Assembly (NCBI GenBank): GCA_000244995.1
Contig: CM001438.1
Coordinates: 4,444,096 to 4,508,095 of the forward strand
Length of the DNA stretch: 64,000 nucleotides
Direction of reading: 5' to 3'
From: Burkholderiales bacterium JOSHI_001
GTDB lineage: Bacteria > Pseudomonadota > Gammaproteobacteria > Burkholderiales > Burkholderiaceae_C
In this document: one piece after another, positions 53,650-64,000 of the stretch
Position numbering within the stretch: position 1 is the stretch's first letter
Layout of the letters: each line of letters starts with the position of its first letter
The notes under the pieces: model-generated
What the model saw: only the letters and a program-made list of their open reading frames with translations
Database searches by the model: none
What the model was told of the DNA's origin: nothing
Translations under genes and position numbers: made by a program

Positions 53650-56193
53650 TCAGCTGTTGCTGCTGGAGCGCACTTCTTCGATGGTGGTCAGGCCCTGCAG
53701 CACCTTTTCAATGCCGTCCTGGCGCAGGGTGCGCAGGCCGCTGGCCATGGCGCATCGTTGCAGTTCTTCGGCCCGGGCGCTGGTCTGGATCAGCCGGCGC
53801 AGGTCGCGGTCCACCAGCATCAGTTCGTGCAGGCCCACGCGGCCGCGCAGGCCGCTGTGGTCGCAGTGGTCGCAGCCCTTGGCTTCCCAGCGCGGGATCT
53901 GGCCATCCACGCCGAAGCGCTGCAGCCAGTCGGCGCGCAGGGCCTCGCGGTCGGGGCGCTTGTCCACTTCGGCAAAGGCGTGCAGCCAGTCGTCCAGCAG
54001 TTCGTCGGCCTGTTGCGGCGACGCCGGCAGCGCCACCTTGCACTGCTTGCACAGGCGCCGCACCAGGCGCTGCGCCAGCACGGCCAGCAGGCTGTCGGCG
54101 AAGTTGAAGGGGTCCATGCCCATGTCCAGCAGGCGCGTCACGGTTTCCGGCGCACTGTTGGTGTGCAGGGTGCTCATCACCAGGTGGCCGGTCAGCGAGG
54201 CTTCCACCGCCATCTGCGCGGTTTCGCGGTCGCGGATTTCGCCCACCATCACCACGTCCGGGTCGGCGCGCAGGAAGGCGCGCAGGGCTTTCGCGAAGGT
54301 GAAATCGATCTTGGGGTTCACCTGCACCTGGCGCAGGCCTTCCTGGGTGATTTCAATCGGGTCCTCGGCCGTCCAGATCTTGCGGTCGGGCGTGTTCAGC
54401 GCGCCCAGCGCCGAGTGCAGCGTGGTGGTCTTGCCGCTGCCGGTGGGGCCCACGCACAGCACCATGCCGTAGGGCCGCTGGATGGCGGTGGACAGCCGCG
54501 CCAGGTTGGCCGGCGACAGGCCCATCTCGCCCAGCGGCATGGGCTTGGCGCTGGCCAGCAGGCGCAACACCGCGTCTTCCAGCCCGTTGGCCGTGGGGAT
54601 GGTGGCCACCCGCAGTTCCAGCTTCTGCCCGGGCACGAAGCGGCTGAAGTTGATCTTGCCGTCCTGGGGCTTGCGCCGTTCGCTGATGTCCAGGTCGCAC
54701 ATGATCTTCAGCCGCGCGATCAAGGCACTGCGGTAGGTGTGCGGCAGTTCCAGGTAGGGCTTGAGCACGCCGTCCTTGCGGAAGCGCACCTTCACCTTGG
54801 CACGGCCGGGCTGGGTTTCGATGTGGATGTCCGACACGCCCTGGCCCTTGGCTTCCAGGATCATGGTGTTGATCAGCCGCACCAGCGAGTTGTCGCTCTG
54901 CTCGAGCTGGTTGCCGTCGTCCTCGTGGGCCGATTCGTGGCTGTCGTGGGCCTGCTCCAGGGTGGCCAGCAGCTTGCCGGCGTCGTCGGCCTCGAACTCC
55001 AGGGTCACCGGCTCGGGCGCCGCTGCAGCGCCGTTCCACAGCGTGTGGCCCAGGCGCTGGTAGAGGGTGTCCACCGCGGCCAGCAGGGTGCCGGCGCGCG
55101 CCAGCACCGGCACCACCTTCATGCCGGTGGCGAATTCAATCTCGTCGATGGCGTCGCGCGCCGAGGGGTCTTCCAGCGCCACGATGACGCGGCCGCTGCG
55201 CATCAGCAAGGGCAGGGCCGGGATGCGCCGGGCCTGCGCGTAGGGCAGCTTGTTCACCGCTTCGCCCTCGGCCGGGAACTGGGCCACGTCCACGATGGGG
55301 TAGCCCATCTTGCGCGACAGCGCGGTCTGCAGGTCGCTGCGGTTCACCCAGCCGTGGCGCACCAGCAGCTCGCCCAGGGGCACGCTGCGGTCCTTCTTCT
55401 GCAGTTCCAGCGCGTCGTTCAATTGCTGCGGGGTGATGAAGCCCAGCGCCGCCAGGGCTTCGCCGATGCGCACCATGGGCATGCGGCTTTGCTGCTCCAC
55501 CGCGTCCAGCAGTTGCTCGGGCGTGAGCACCTGCTGTTCCACCAGGATGTCGCCCAGCTTGCGGTTGCGCAGCGCGTCCTGCTCCTGCAGCGCGGCGTCC
55601 ACCTGCTGGGCGCTGGCGGCCTGCTGTTCCACCAACAACTCTCCGATGCGCGGACCGATGTCCACCCGTTCGTAGGCCTGCCTGGGCATGAAAGTGCGCA
55701 GCACCGCGCCGTCTTCAACGCCGCCGGCGGGCGGGAACAGGAACACCCCGGCCACATGCGACACATGGCCCAGGGTGTGGCCCTGCACCTGCACGCCACC
55801 GGCCAGCGTGGCCACCCAGGCCACCGGTTCGGGCCGCTGCAGTTGCAGGCCCACCGGGCCGTCCAGCACCGCCAGGCCCGGCTGCAAGGGCCGCTTCAGC
55901 GTGATGCGGCGAAATTGCGTGAAGCGCAGTTTCAGGTTGCCTCGCGCGGGCGGCACCTGCACATAGGCGACGGCGCTTTCCATGTCCAGCCGGGCCAGCA
56001 GGCCATGCGAGACCTGGCCGGTCAGGCCTTCCACTTCGCAGGGCTCGGGCTCGTCAAAGCGCTTCGCGGCCGGGTAGTCGGCATAGGGGGGGGTGGGCCA
56101 GGCCATGGGCGCGTCGGTCGCGGACACATGCGCCGGCACCGCCGATCGCTCGGCGGGCAGCAGGGCCAGGGGCGGAAGTGACAGGTCGGACAT
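53650..56193 (-). CDS. GspE/PilB-type secretion ATPase with repeated MshEN-like units
   Basis: An 847-residue cytoplasmic ATPase of the type II secretion/type IV pilus class. An N-terminal region of about 180 residues is unlike known GspE and has no match that I recognise. Residues about 185-320 hold four MshEN-like units (each with [RKP][IL]GE.L or KLGDIL followed by a QL..AL helix), the c-di-GMP-binding module of MshE. The ATPase part follows, with Walker A GPTGSGKTT (K588), TAEDPIEI, Walker B region VVMVGEIRDRETA, a His box, and a zinc-binding Cys set CKQC and CDHC. No other secretion or pilus gene is near. The gene may power a pilus or secretion system encoded elsewhere, with c-di-GMP input. 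Confidence 0.9.
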   Translation of the reverse strand: MSDLSLPPLALLPAERSAVPAHVSATDAPMAWPTPPYADYPAAKRFDEPEPCEVEGLTGQVSHGLLARLDMESAVAYVQVPPARGNLKLRFTQFRRITLKRPLQPGLAVLDGPVGLQLQRPEPVAWVATLAGGVQVQGHTLGHVSHVAGVFLFPPAGGVEDGAVLRTFMPRQAYERVDIGPRIGELLVEQQAASAQQVDAALQEQDALRNRKLGDILVEQQVLTPEQLLDAVEQQSRMPMVRIGEALAALGFITPQQLNDALELQKKDRSVPLGELLVRHGWVNRSDLQTALSRKMGYPIVDVAQFPAEGEAVNKLPYAQARRIPALPLLMRSGRVIVALEDPSARDAIDEIEFATGMKVVPVLARAGTLLAAVDTLYQRLGHTLWNGAAAAPEPVTLEFEADDAGKLLATLEQAHDSHESAHEDDGNQLEQSDNSLVRLINTMILEAKGQGVSDIHIETQPGRAKVKVRFRKDGVLKPYLELPHTYRSALIARLKIMCDLDISERRKPQDGKINFSRFVPGQKLELRVATIPTANGLEDAVLRLLASAKPMPLGEMGLSPANLARLSTAIQRPYGMVLCVGPTGSGKTTTLHSALGALNTPDRKIWTAEDPIEITQEGLRQVQVNPKIDFTFAKALRAFLRADPDVVMVGEIRDRETAQMAVEASLTGHLVMSTLHTNSAPETVTRLLDMGMDPFNFADSLLAVLAQRLVRRLCKQCKVALPASPQQADELLDDWLHAFAEVDKRPDREALRADWLQRFGVDGQIPRWEAKGCDHCDHSGLRGRVGLHELMLVDRDLRRLIQTSARAEELQRCAMASGLRTLRQDGIEKVLQGLTTIEEVRSSSNS

Positions 56194-56310
56194 GGCAGCG
56201 CAGGCTTGGGCGGGGACGGTTGGGCCCCGTTGCGATGCTAGGGGCCAGCCATCGGCCCTGAAGGCCCGAACTGGCGGCCTGGCGCCAGCCAGTTCAATGC
56301 TTCGCAGCGC

Positions 56311-57627
56311 CTACTTCTCCACGCCCATCACCAGGTCCGGCAACCAGGTGACGATGGCCGGGAACACCGTGATCAGCACGATGCACAGCACCAGGCACAG
56401 GAAGAACGGAATTGCCGCGCGGGCGATGGTGTTGCTGTCCTTGCCGGTCATGTTCTGCAGCACGAAGAGGTTGAAGCCCACCGGCGGCGTGACCTCGGCA
56501 ACTTCCACCAGCAGCACGATGAAGATGCCGAACCACACCAGGTCGAAGCCGGCTTGCTGGATCATGGGCAGCACCACCGCACTGGTGAGCACGATCATGC
56601 TGATGCCGTCCAGCGCCGTGCCCAGCACCAGGTACACCAAGGTCAGCACCGCGATCAGCGCCATGGGGCTGAGGTGCATGGCGGTCACCCACTCGGCCAG
56701 CGCGCGCGGAATGCCGGTGAAGGCCATGGTCTTGGTCAGGAAGGCCGCGCCGGCCAGGATGAACATGATCATGCAGCTGGTGCGGGTGGCGCCCATCAGC
56801 CCTTCGCGAAAGTTGGCCCCGGTGAGCGATCCGCCCCAGGCGGCCAGCACCAGAGCGCCCAGCACGCCATAGGCGGCGCATTCGGTGGCCGTGGCCCAGC
56901 CGGCGATGAGCACCCAGACGATGAACAGGATGAGCGCGGCGCAGGGGATCAGGCTGCCCGAAAGCCGGATCTTTTCCATGAAGCGGGTGGGCGGGTCGGC
57001 CACCGGCACCTTGCCCGGATTCGCCAGGCTCCACCAGATGATGTAGCCCGAGAAAAGCGCCATCAGCAAAAAGCCTGGCAGGAAGCCGGCCAGGAAGATG
57101 CGGATGATGGACGCGTCCGCCGCCACCGCGTACACCACCATGGTGATGGACGGCGGGATCAGGATGCCCAGCGTGCCGGCGGTGGCCAGCGAACCGATGG
57201 CGATGCGTTCGTCGTAGCCGCGTTTGAGCAGTTCCGGCAGTGCCACTTTGCTGATGGTGGCGCAGGTGGCGGCCGAGCTGCCCGACACCGAGCCGAAGAT
57301 GCCGCAGCCCAGGATGGTGGTGTGCATCAGCCGCCCCGGCACGCGGTTCAGCCAGGGGCGCAGGCCTTCGAACATCTGCTCCGACAGCTTGGTGCGAAAC
57401 AGGATCTCGCCCATCCAGATGAACAGCGGCAGCGCCGCCAGCTCCCAGCTGGCGTTGCTTTCCCAGAAGGCCGAGAACAGGTTCTTTCCCGGCTGGGTTT
57501 GCACAAAGAAGGCCTGGCCCACCCAGCCGCAAATGGCCAGGGTGACCGCAATCCACACCCCGGCCGCCAGCAGCGCCAGCATCAGCGCCAGCAGCACGGC
57601 GCCCACGATCAGCATGTTGTCGGGCAT
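56311..57627 (-). CDS. dctM: TRAP transporter large permease DctM
   Basis: The 438-residue large membrane subunit of a tripartite ATP-independent periplasmic transporter, with about 12 hydrophobic helices. Typical blocks are IWMGEILFRTKLSEQMFEGLRPW, the cation/ligand loop GIFGSVSGSSAATCATISKVALPEL, and GTLGILIPPSITMVVYAV. The second half repeats this with GTALDGISMIVLTSAVVLPM and VEVAEVTPPVGFNLFVLQ. It works with DctQ (57635) and the DctP-type binding protein (58182). The start ATG at 57627 lies eight bases after the DctQ stop. It is the last gene of the three-gene TRAP operon. Confidence 0.95.
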   Translation of the reverse strand: MPDNMLIVGAVLLALMLALLAAGVWIAVTLAICGWVGQAFFVQTQPGKNLFSAFWESNASWELAALPLFIWMGEILFRTKLSEQMFEGLRPWLNRVPGRLMHTTILGCGIFGSVSGSSAATCATISKVALPELLKRGYDERIAIGSLATAGTLGILIPPSITMVVYAVAADASIIRIFLAGFLPGFLLMALFSGYIIWWSLANPGKVPVADPPTRFMEKIRLSGSLIPCAALILFIVWVLIAGWATATECAAYGVLGALVLAAWGGSLTGANFREGLMGATRTSCMIMFILAGAAFLTKTMAFTGIPRALAEWVTAMHLSPMALIAVLTLVYLVLGTALDGISMIVLTSAVVLPMIQQAGFDLVWFGIFIVLLVEVAEVTPPVGFNLFVLQNMTGKDSNTIARAAIPFFLCLVLCIVLITVFPAIVTWLPDLVMGVEK

Positions 57628-57634
57628 CGTGATC

Positions 57635-58171
57635 CTAGACGTCCGCGCTGTAGTCGCCGGCGGCGTGGCGCTGTTCCACCGCCACCACGTAGCTGGGCCG
57701 GCCACCGCGCAGCACGATGATGAATTCATCCACCACAGCCACCCACAGCAGCAGCGCCCCTGCCGCAAAACTGGCCTGTGGAATCCACAGCGGCAGCGGC
57801 AGCAGGCCCTGGGCCACGTCGTTGAATTCCCAGCTCTCGCAGGTGAAGCGGTTGGCCCACCAGGCCAGGTAAGCGGTGGCTGCCGTGCCCACCGCCAGCG
57901 AGAAGATTTCCAGCGCACGGCGCCAGCGCGGCGAGGCCTTTTCCAGCAGCAGGGTCACACGCACGAAGTCGCCATGCTTGAAGGCATGGGCCATGGCCAG
58001 GAAGGCCGACGCCGCGCAGCACCAGGCCACCACATCGTTCACCGCCCCGGTGCGGATGCTGGCCATGCGGGCCAGACTCTGGCCCACCATCAGCACAGCG
58101 ATCAGCGCCACGAAGCCGGCGGCCAGCGCGCCGGCGCCCAGGTACAACGCGTCCAGCGCGCGGCGCAGCAC
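57635..58171 (-). CDS. dctQ: TRAP transporter small permease DctQ
   Basis: A 178-residue four-helix membrane protein that links the large permease to the binding protein. Family features are ALYLGAGALAAGFVALIAVLMVGQSLAR, DVVAWCCAASAFLAMAHAFKHGDFVRVTLLL (split by me into the conserved helix and the HGDFVRVT motif), and WIPQASFAAGALLLWVAVV. The start is GTG at 58171, just after the DctP stop codon. A GTG at 58225 would overlap dctP by 40 bases and is less likely. No regulator domain. It sits between dctP and dctM in one operon. Confidence 0.88.
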   Translation of the reverse strand: MLRRALDALYLGAGALAAGFVALIAVLMVGQSLARMASIRTGAVNDVVAWCCAASAFLAMAHAFKHGDFVRVTLLLEKASPRWRRALEIFSLAVGTAATAYLAWWANRFTCESWEFNDVAQGLLPLPLWIPQASFAAGALLLWVAVVDEFIIVLRGGRPSYVVAVEQRHAAGDYSADV

Positions 58172-58181
58172 GGCTTGCGCC

Positions 58182-59147
58182 CTACTTCTTGCGGAAGGCC
58201 GAGATGATGGCCGCGCCGTCGGCACCAGCCTTCTTTTCCCAGTCGGCCAGCATGATGGTGCCCACCTGCTTCAGGTCGGCGGTCAGCTTGGCCGGCGGCG
58301 GCATGATCTTCATGCCCTTGTCGGCGAGCGCCTTCTTGTACCACTCGTTCTTTTCTTCACTGAGCTTCCAGCCGCGGGCCTCGGCGTCGGCGGCGGCCTT
58401 CAGCAGCGCGTCCTGCACCGGCTTGTCCAGCGCGTCGAAGGCCTTCTTGTTCACCAGCACCGCGTTCTTGGGCAGCCAGGCCTGGGTGTCGTACCAGTAC
58501 TTGATGCTTTCGTAGGTCTTGCTGTCGTAGCCGGTGGAGCCGCTGGACATGTAGCTTTCAACCACACCGGTGGCCAGGGCCTGGCTGAGCTCGGCCGCCT
58601 GGATGGTGACCGGCTGCGCGCCGATCAGTTCGGCGATCTTGGCCGTGGCCGGCGAATAGGCGCGCCACTTCAGCCCGCGCATGTCGGCCACCGAGGCGAT
58701 TTCCTTCTTCACGTAGATGCCCTGCGGCGGCCAGGCCACGGTGTACAGCAGCATCAGCCCCTGCGCGGCCAGCAGCTTGTCCACCACCGGCTTCTGCGCC
58801 GCAGCCAGCTTCTTCGATTCAGCGTAGCTGCTGGCCAGGAAGGGCAGGCCGTCCACGCCATAGACAGGGTTCTCGTTTTCCAGGTTCACCATCAGGATTT
58901 CGCCGATGGCCGCCTGCCCGCCCTGCACCGCGCGCTTGATCTCGTTGGCCTTGAACAGTGACGCGTTGGCATGCACCGTGATCTTCAATTTGCCGCCGGT
59001 GGCCTTGTCCACGTCGTTGGCGAACTGCGCCAGGTTTTCGCTGTGGAAGTTGGTGGCCGGGTAGGCCGCGGGCAGGTCCCACTTGGTCTGGGCCTGCGCG
59101 GTGGCGGCCAGCAACAGGCTGGCGGCAAACAGGGGGAAGGTCTTCAT
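58182..59147 (-). CDS. dctP: TRAP transporter solute-binding protein DctP
   Basis: A 321-residue exported binding protein. Signal peptide at about 1-19 (MKTFPLFAASLLLAATAQA). The mature part has the family blocks: AAYPATNFHSENLAQFANDV, then RAVQGGQAAIGEILM, DMRGLKWRAYSPATAKIAEL with the ligand-binding Arg, and GAQPVTIQAAELSQALATGVVE. The gene lies opposite a racemase and a 5-oxoprolinase, so a pyroglutamate-type or related carboxylate ligand is plausible. In Bordetella, DctP6 and DctP7 bind pyroglutamate. The start ATG at 59147 has AAGGAG seven bases upstream. A -35 TTGACA promoter lies 100 bases upstream. Confidence 0.95.
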   Translation of the reverse strand: MKTFPLFAASLLLAATAQAQTKWDLPAAYPATNFHSENLAQFANDVDKATGGKLKITVHANASLFKANEIKRAVQGGQAAIGEILMVNLENENPVYGVDGLPFLASSYAESKKLAAAQKPVVDKLLAAQGLMLLYTVAWPPQGIYVKKEIASVADMRGLKWRAYSPATAKIAELIGAQPVTIQAAELSQALATGVVESYMSSGSTGYDSKTYESIKYWYDTQAWLPKNAVLVNKKAFDALDKPVQDALLKAAADAEARGWKLSEEKNEWYKKALADKGMKIMPPPAKLTADLKQVGTIMLADWEKKAGADGAAIISAFRKK

Positions 59148-59249
59148 GGTGCTCCTTGGTTTCTTGTGTCCGGGGGCGAGGACGCCAGGGTGGAAAGCAT
59201 GCGGCATGCCACGGCAGCAAGACCCCGGGTTGGCCCGGGCTGCGCTTGC

Positions 59250-59279
59250 AGTCTAGGAAATGTTCCAATAAATTGTCAA
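59250..59279 (-). promoter_or_regulatory. Promoter and operator of the dctPQM operon
   Basis: TTGACA (perfect -35) and TAGACT (-10-like) lie 18 bases apart on the minus strand. The palindrome ATTG-T-CAAT (59272-59280) overlaps the -35 box and could be the operator of the winged-helix regulator encoded divergently. This would give repression of transport until the ligand is present. Confidence 0.55.
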
Positions 59280-59318
59280 TAAATCTTCAACGTTCTGGTG
59301 AAAACACCAAGCCGTCCC

Positions 59319-59888
59319 ATGCCCCGAACGTCCCCCACGCCCTGCAAGGCCGCCCCCCGCGCCAAGGCCGCCGGCGCCACCACCCGGCGTGGCGAAGGCG
59401 GCATCGTGTCCAGTTCTCACCTGGTGTCGCCGCGCAGCGTGCAGCTGTCTGAGCTGGAGTTCGGGCTCATCGTGGCCTGGAACGCGTTCTCGCGCTGGGC
59501 GGTTCGCTGCATGGCCGCGGCCGGCTGCCCCGACCTGACCATCACCGACGTGCTGCTGCTGCACCACGTGCAGCACCGGGCGCGCAACAAGAAGCTGGCC
59601 GACATCTGCTTTGTGCTGAACTACGAGGACACGCATGTGGTGGCCTATTCGTTGAAGAAGCTGGTGGCCGCCGGCCTGGTGCAGGCGGACAAGCTGGGCA
59701 AGGAGGTCTTCTACAGCCCCAGCCCACAAGGCGAAGCCTTCGTGGCCCGCTACCGCGAGGTGCGCGAAGACTGCCTGGTGGCCAACCTGGACATGGAGCG
59801 CAATCACGACCTGGGCGAACTGGCACGCCTGCTGCGCACCATGAGCGGGCTGTACGACCAGGCGGCGCGCGCCGCGTCGTCGCTGTAG
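59319..59888 (+). CDS. Winged-helix (MarR-like) DNA-binding regulator
   Basis: A 189-residue cytoplasmic regulator. After a basic, flexible N-terminus of about 35 residues comes a winged-helix domain (about 45-150) with LTITDVLLLHHVQHRARNKKLADIC, NYEDTHVVAYSLKKLVAAGLVQ and a wing (KLGKEVFYSPSPQGEAF). The C-terminus is helical. It resembles MarR-type (HTH_27) dimeric regulators. It is divergent from the TRAP operon and starts the rightward unit with the racemase and oxoprolinase, so it probably regulates both. The ATG at 59319 is chosen; a GTG at 59298 in frame is possible. Confidence 0.85.
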   Translation: MPRTSPTPCKAAPRAKAAGATTRRGEGGIVSSSHLVSPRSVQLSELEFGLIVAWNAFSRWAVRCMAAAGCPDLTITDVLLLHHVQHRARNKKLADICFVLNYEDTHVVAYSLKKLVAAGLVQADKLGKEVFYSPSPQGEAFVARYREVREDCLVANLDMERNHDLGELARLLRTMSGLYDQAARAASSL

Positions 59889-59895
59889 CCACGGC

Positions 59896-60545
59896 ATGGC
59901 CTGGCTGGGCATCCTGATGCTGGACACACGCTTCCCGCGCCCGCCGGGCGACGTGGGCCATGCCGGCAGCTTCCATTTCGAGGTGCGCTATCGCAGCGTG
60001 GCCGGCGCGTCGCCGCAGCGCGTGGTGCGCGAGCGTTCGGCCGGTCTGCTGCAGCCCTTTGTCGACGCGGCGCATGCGTTGGTGGCCGAAGGCGCGGCGG
60101 CGCTGTCCACCAGCTGTGGCTTCCTGGCCCTGTTCCAGCGTGAGCTGCAGGCCGCGCTGCCGGTACCGGTGTGGACCTCGGCGCTGCTGAAGCTGCCCGA
60201 GCTGAACCGGCCCGGCATCGTCACCGCCGACGCCGCTGCGCTGGGCCCCGACCACCTGCGGGCCGTGGGCGCCGACCCGGCCACCCCAAGGGTCGGCCTG
60301 CCCGAGGGCGGCCATCTGCAGCGTGTGCTGCTGGAAAACCGCCCCACTCTGAATCAGCAGCAGGCCGAGGCCGACACCGTGGCCGCCGCCCGCGCGCTGT
60401 GCGCGCAGCACCCCCAGATCGACAGCATCGTGCTGGAATGCACCAACCTGCCGCCCTACGCACAAGCGGTGCGGCAGGCCACCGGTCGCCCCGTGCACAA
60501 CATCCGCAGCCTTCTGCACGAGCGCTGGCAGGCGCTGAACCCACC

Positions 60546-60549
<4 letters not shown>
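59896..60549 (+). CDS. Aspartate/glutamate racemase family protein
   Basis: A 217-residue protein with the Asp/Glu racemase fold. Two catalytic Cys regions are visible: STSCGFLAL in the first half and ECTNLPPYA in the second. Relatives include hydantoin and aspartate/glutamate racemases. Next to a 5-oxoprolinase, a role in interconverting pyroglutamate or hydantoin isomers is likely. The gene starts eight bases after the regulator's stop codon and its stop overlaps the oxoprolinase start (ATGA), so they are one operon. The first residues ([21 protein letters not shown]) match the family start. Confidence 0.88.

Positions 60550-64000
<3,451 letters not shown>

Noticed and set aside
58172-58225. 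An upstream GTG start for dctQ at 58225
   Set aside because: It would overlap dctP by more than 40 bases and add an Arg/Ser-rich tail that DctQ proteins lack. GTG at 58171 fits the family start.

Overview
The window is about 64 kb of high-GC bacterial chromosome, densely coding and with short intergenic gaps. The gene content points to a free-living Gram-negative betaproteobacterium of the order Burkholderiales, most likely in or near the Rubrivivax/Leptothrix group or Comamonadaceae. The reasons are a short Comamonas-type porin with a terminal Phe, Bug-type and TRAP-type solute-binding proteins, a flagellar gene, many two-component and c-di-GMP proteins, and intergenic GC palindromes with a CCCCCTCGGGGGG core. 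This placement is an inference from gene families, not a database match. I see no rRNA, tRNA, insertion sequence, prophage or CRISPR array. I found 49 protein genes, two of them cut by the window ends, plus one tandem glycine riboswitch and a set of candidate promoters, operators and repeats.

Positions 1-6.5 kb hold the 5' part of flgG, a LysR regulator divergent from glyoxylate carboligase, a TerC-type membrane protein, a glycerate kinase and a secreted fasciclin protein. Gcl and the glycerate kinase form two steps of the glyoxylate-to-glycerate route. Positions 6.5-11.4 kb are one leftward operon for a periplasmic/cytoplasmic dehydrogenase system: a Tat-exported small subunit, a GMC oxidoreductase, a ribbon-helix-helix protein, a glyoxalase-like protein, a sorbosone-type dehydrogenase and a small cytochrome c. 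Positions 11.5-20.7 kb mix an unknown protein, a degenerate receiver-CheX protein, a BtuF-like protein, AcuI, a chemoreceptor, arginase, an EAL phosphodiesterase paired with a BLUF blue-light receptor, and a LOG-family protein.

Positions 20.9-33.2 kb hold a porin, a TagA/StcE-type zinc metalloprotease lipoprotein, a formate/nitrite-type channel, an orphan TRAP binding protein next to a hybrid histidine kinase, an SDR dehydrogenase, a 7TM diguanylate cyclase, MoeB and a class II aldolase. Positions 33.4-37.7 kb encode an ABC-ATPase/FtsX permease/HlyD adaptor exporter. Positions 37.8-43.7 kb are a signalling cluster: a NarL-type regulator, a Crp/Fnr regulator, a multi-PAS histidine kinase, and two similar single-domain receivers on either side of it. 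FNR-like boxes lie in its divergent control region.

Positions 43.9-64 kb hold a 1,212-residue membrane protein ending in a patatin-like lipase domain. Next comes a Bug protein / M20 amidohydrolase / tandem glycine riboswitch / D-amino-acid dehydrogenase unit, then a di-heme lipoprotein, a GST, and an orphan GspE-type ATPase with repeated MshEN-like units. The window ends with a TRAP transporter divergent from a winged-helix regulator, a racemase and a fused 5-oxoprolinase, cut by the window end.

The most interesting points are the BLUF-EAL pair behind a sigma-28-like promoter, with a similar promoter before the diguanylate cyclase. Others are the glycine riboswitch placed downstream of a putative glycine-releasing hydrolase, the membrane-patatin protein, the receiver/kinase/Crp cluster, and the putative pyroglutamate uptake and cleavage module.
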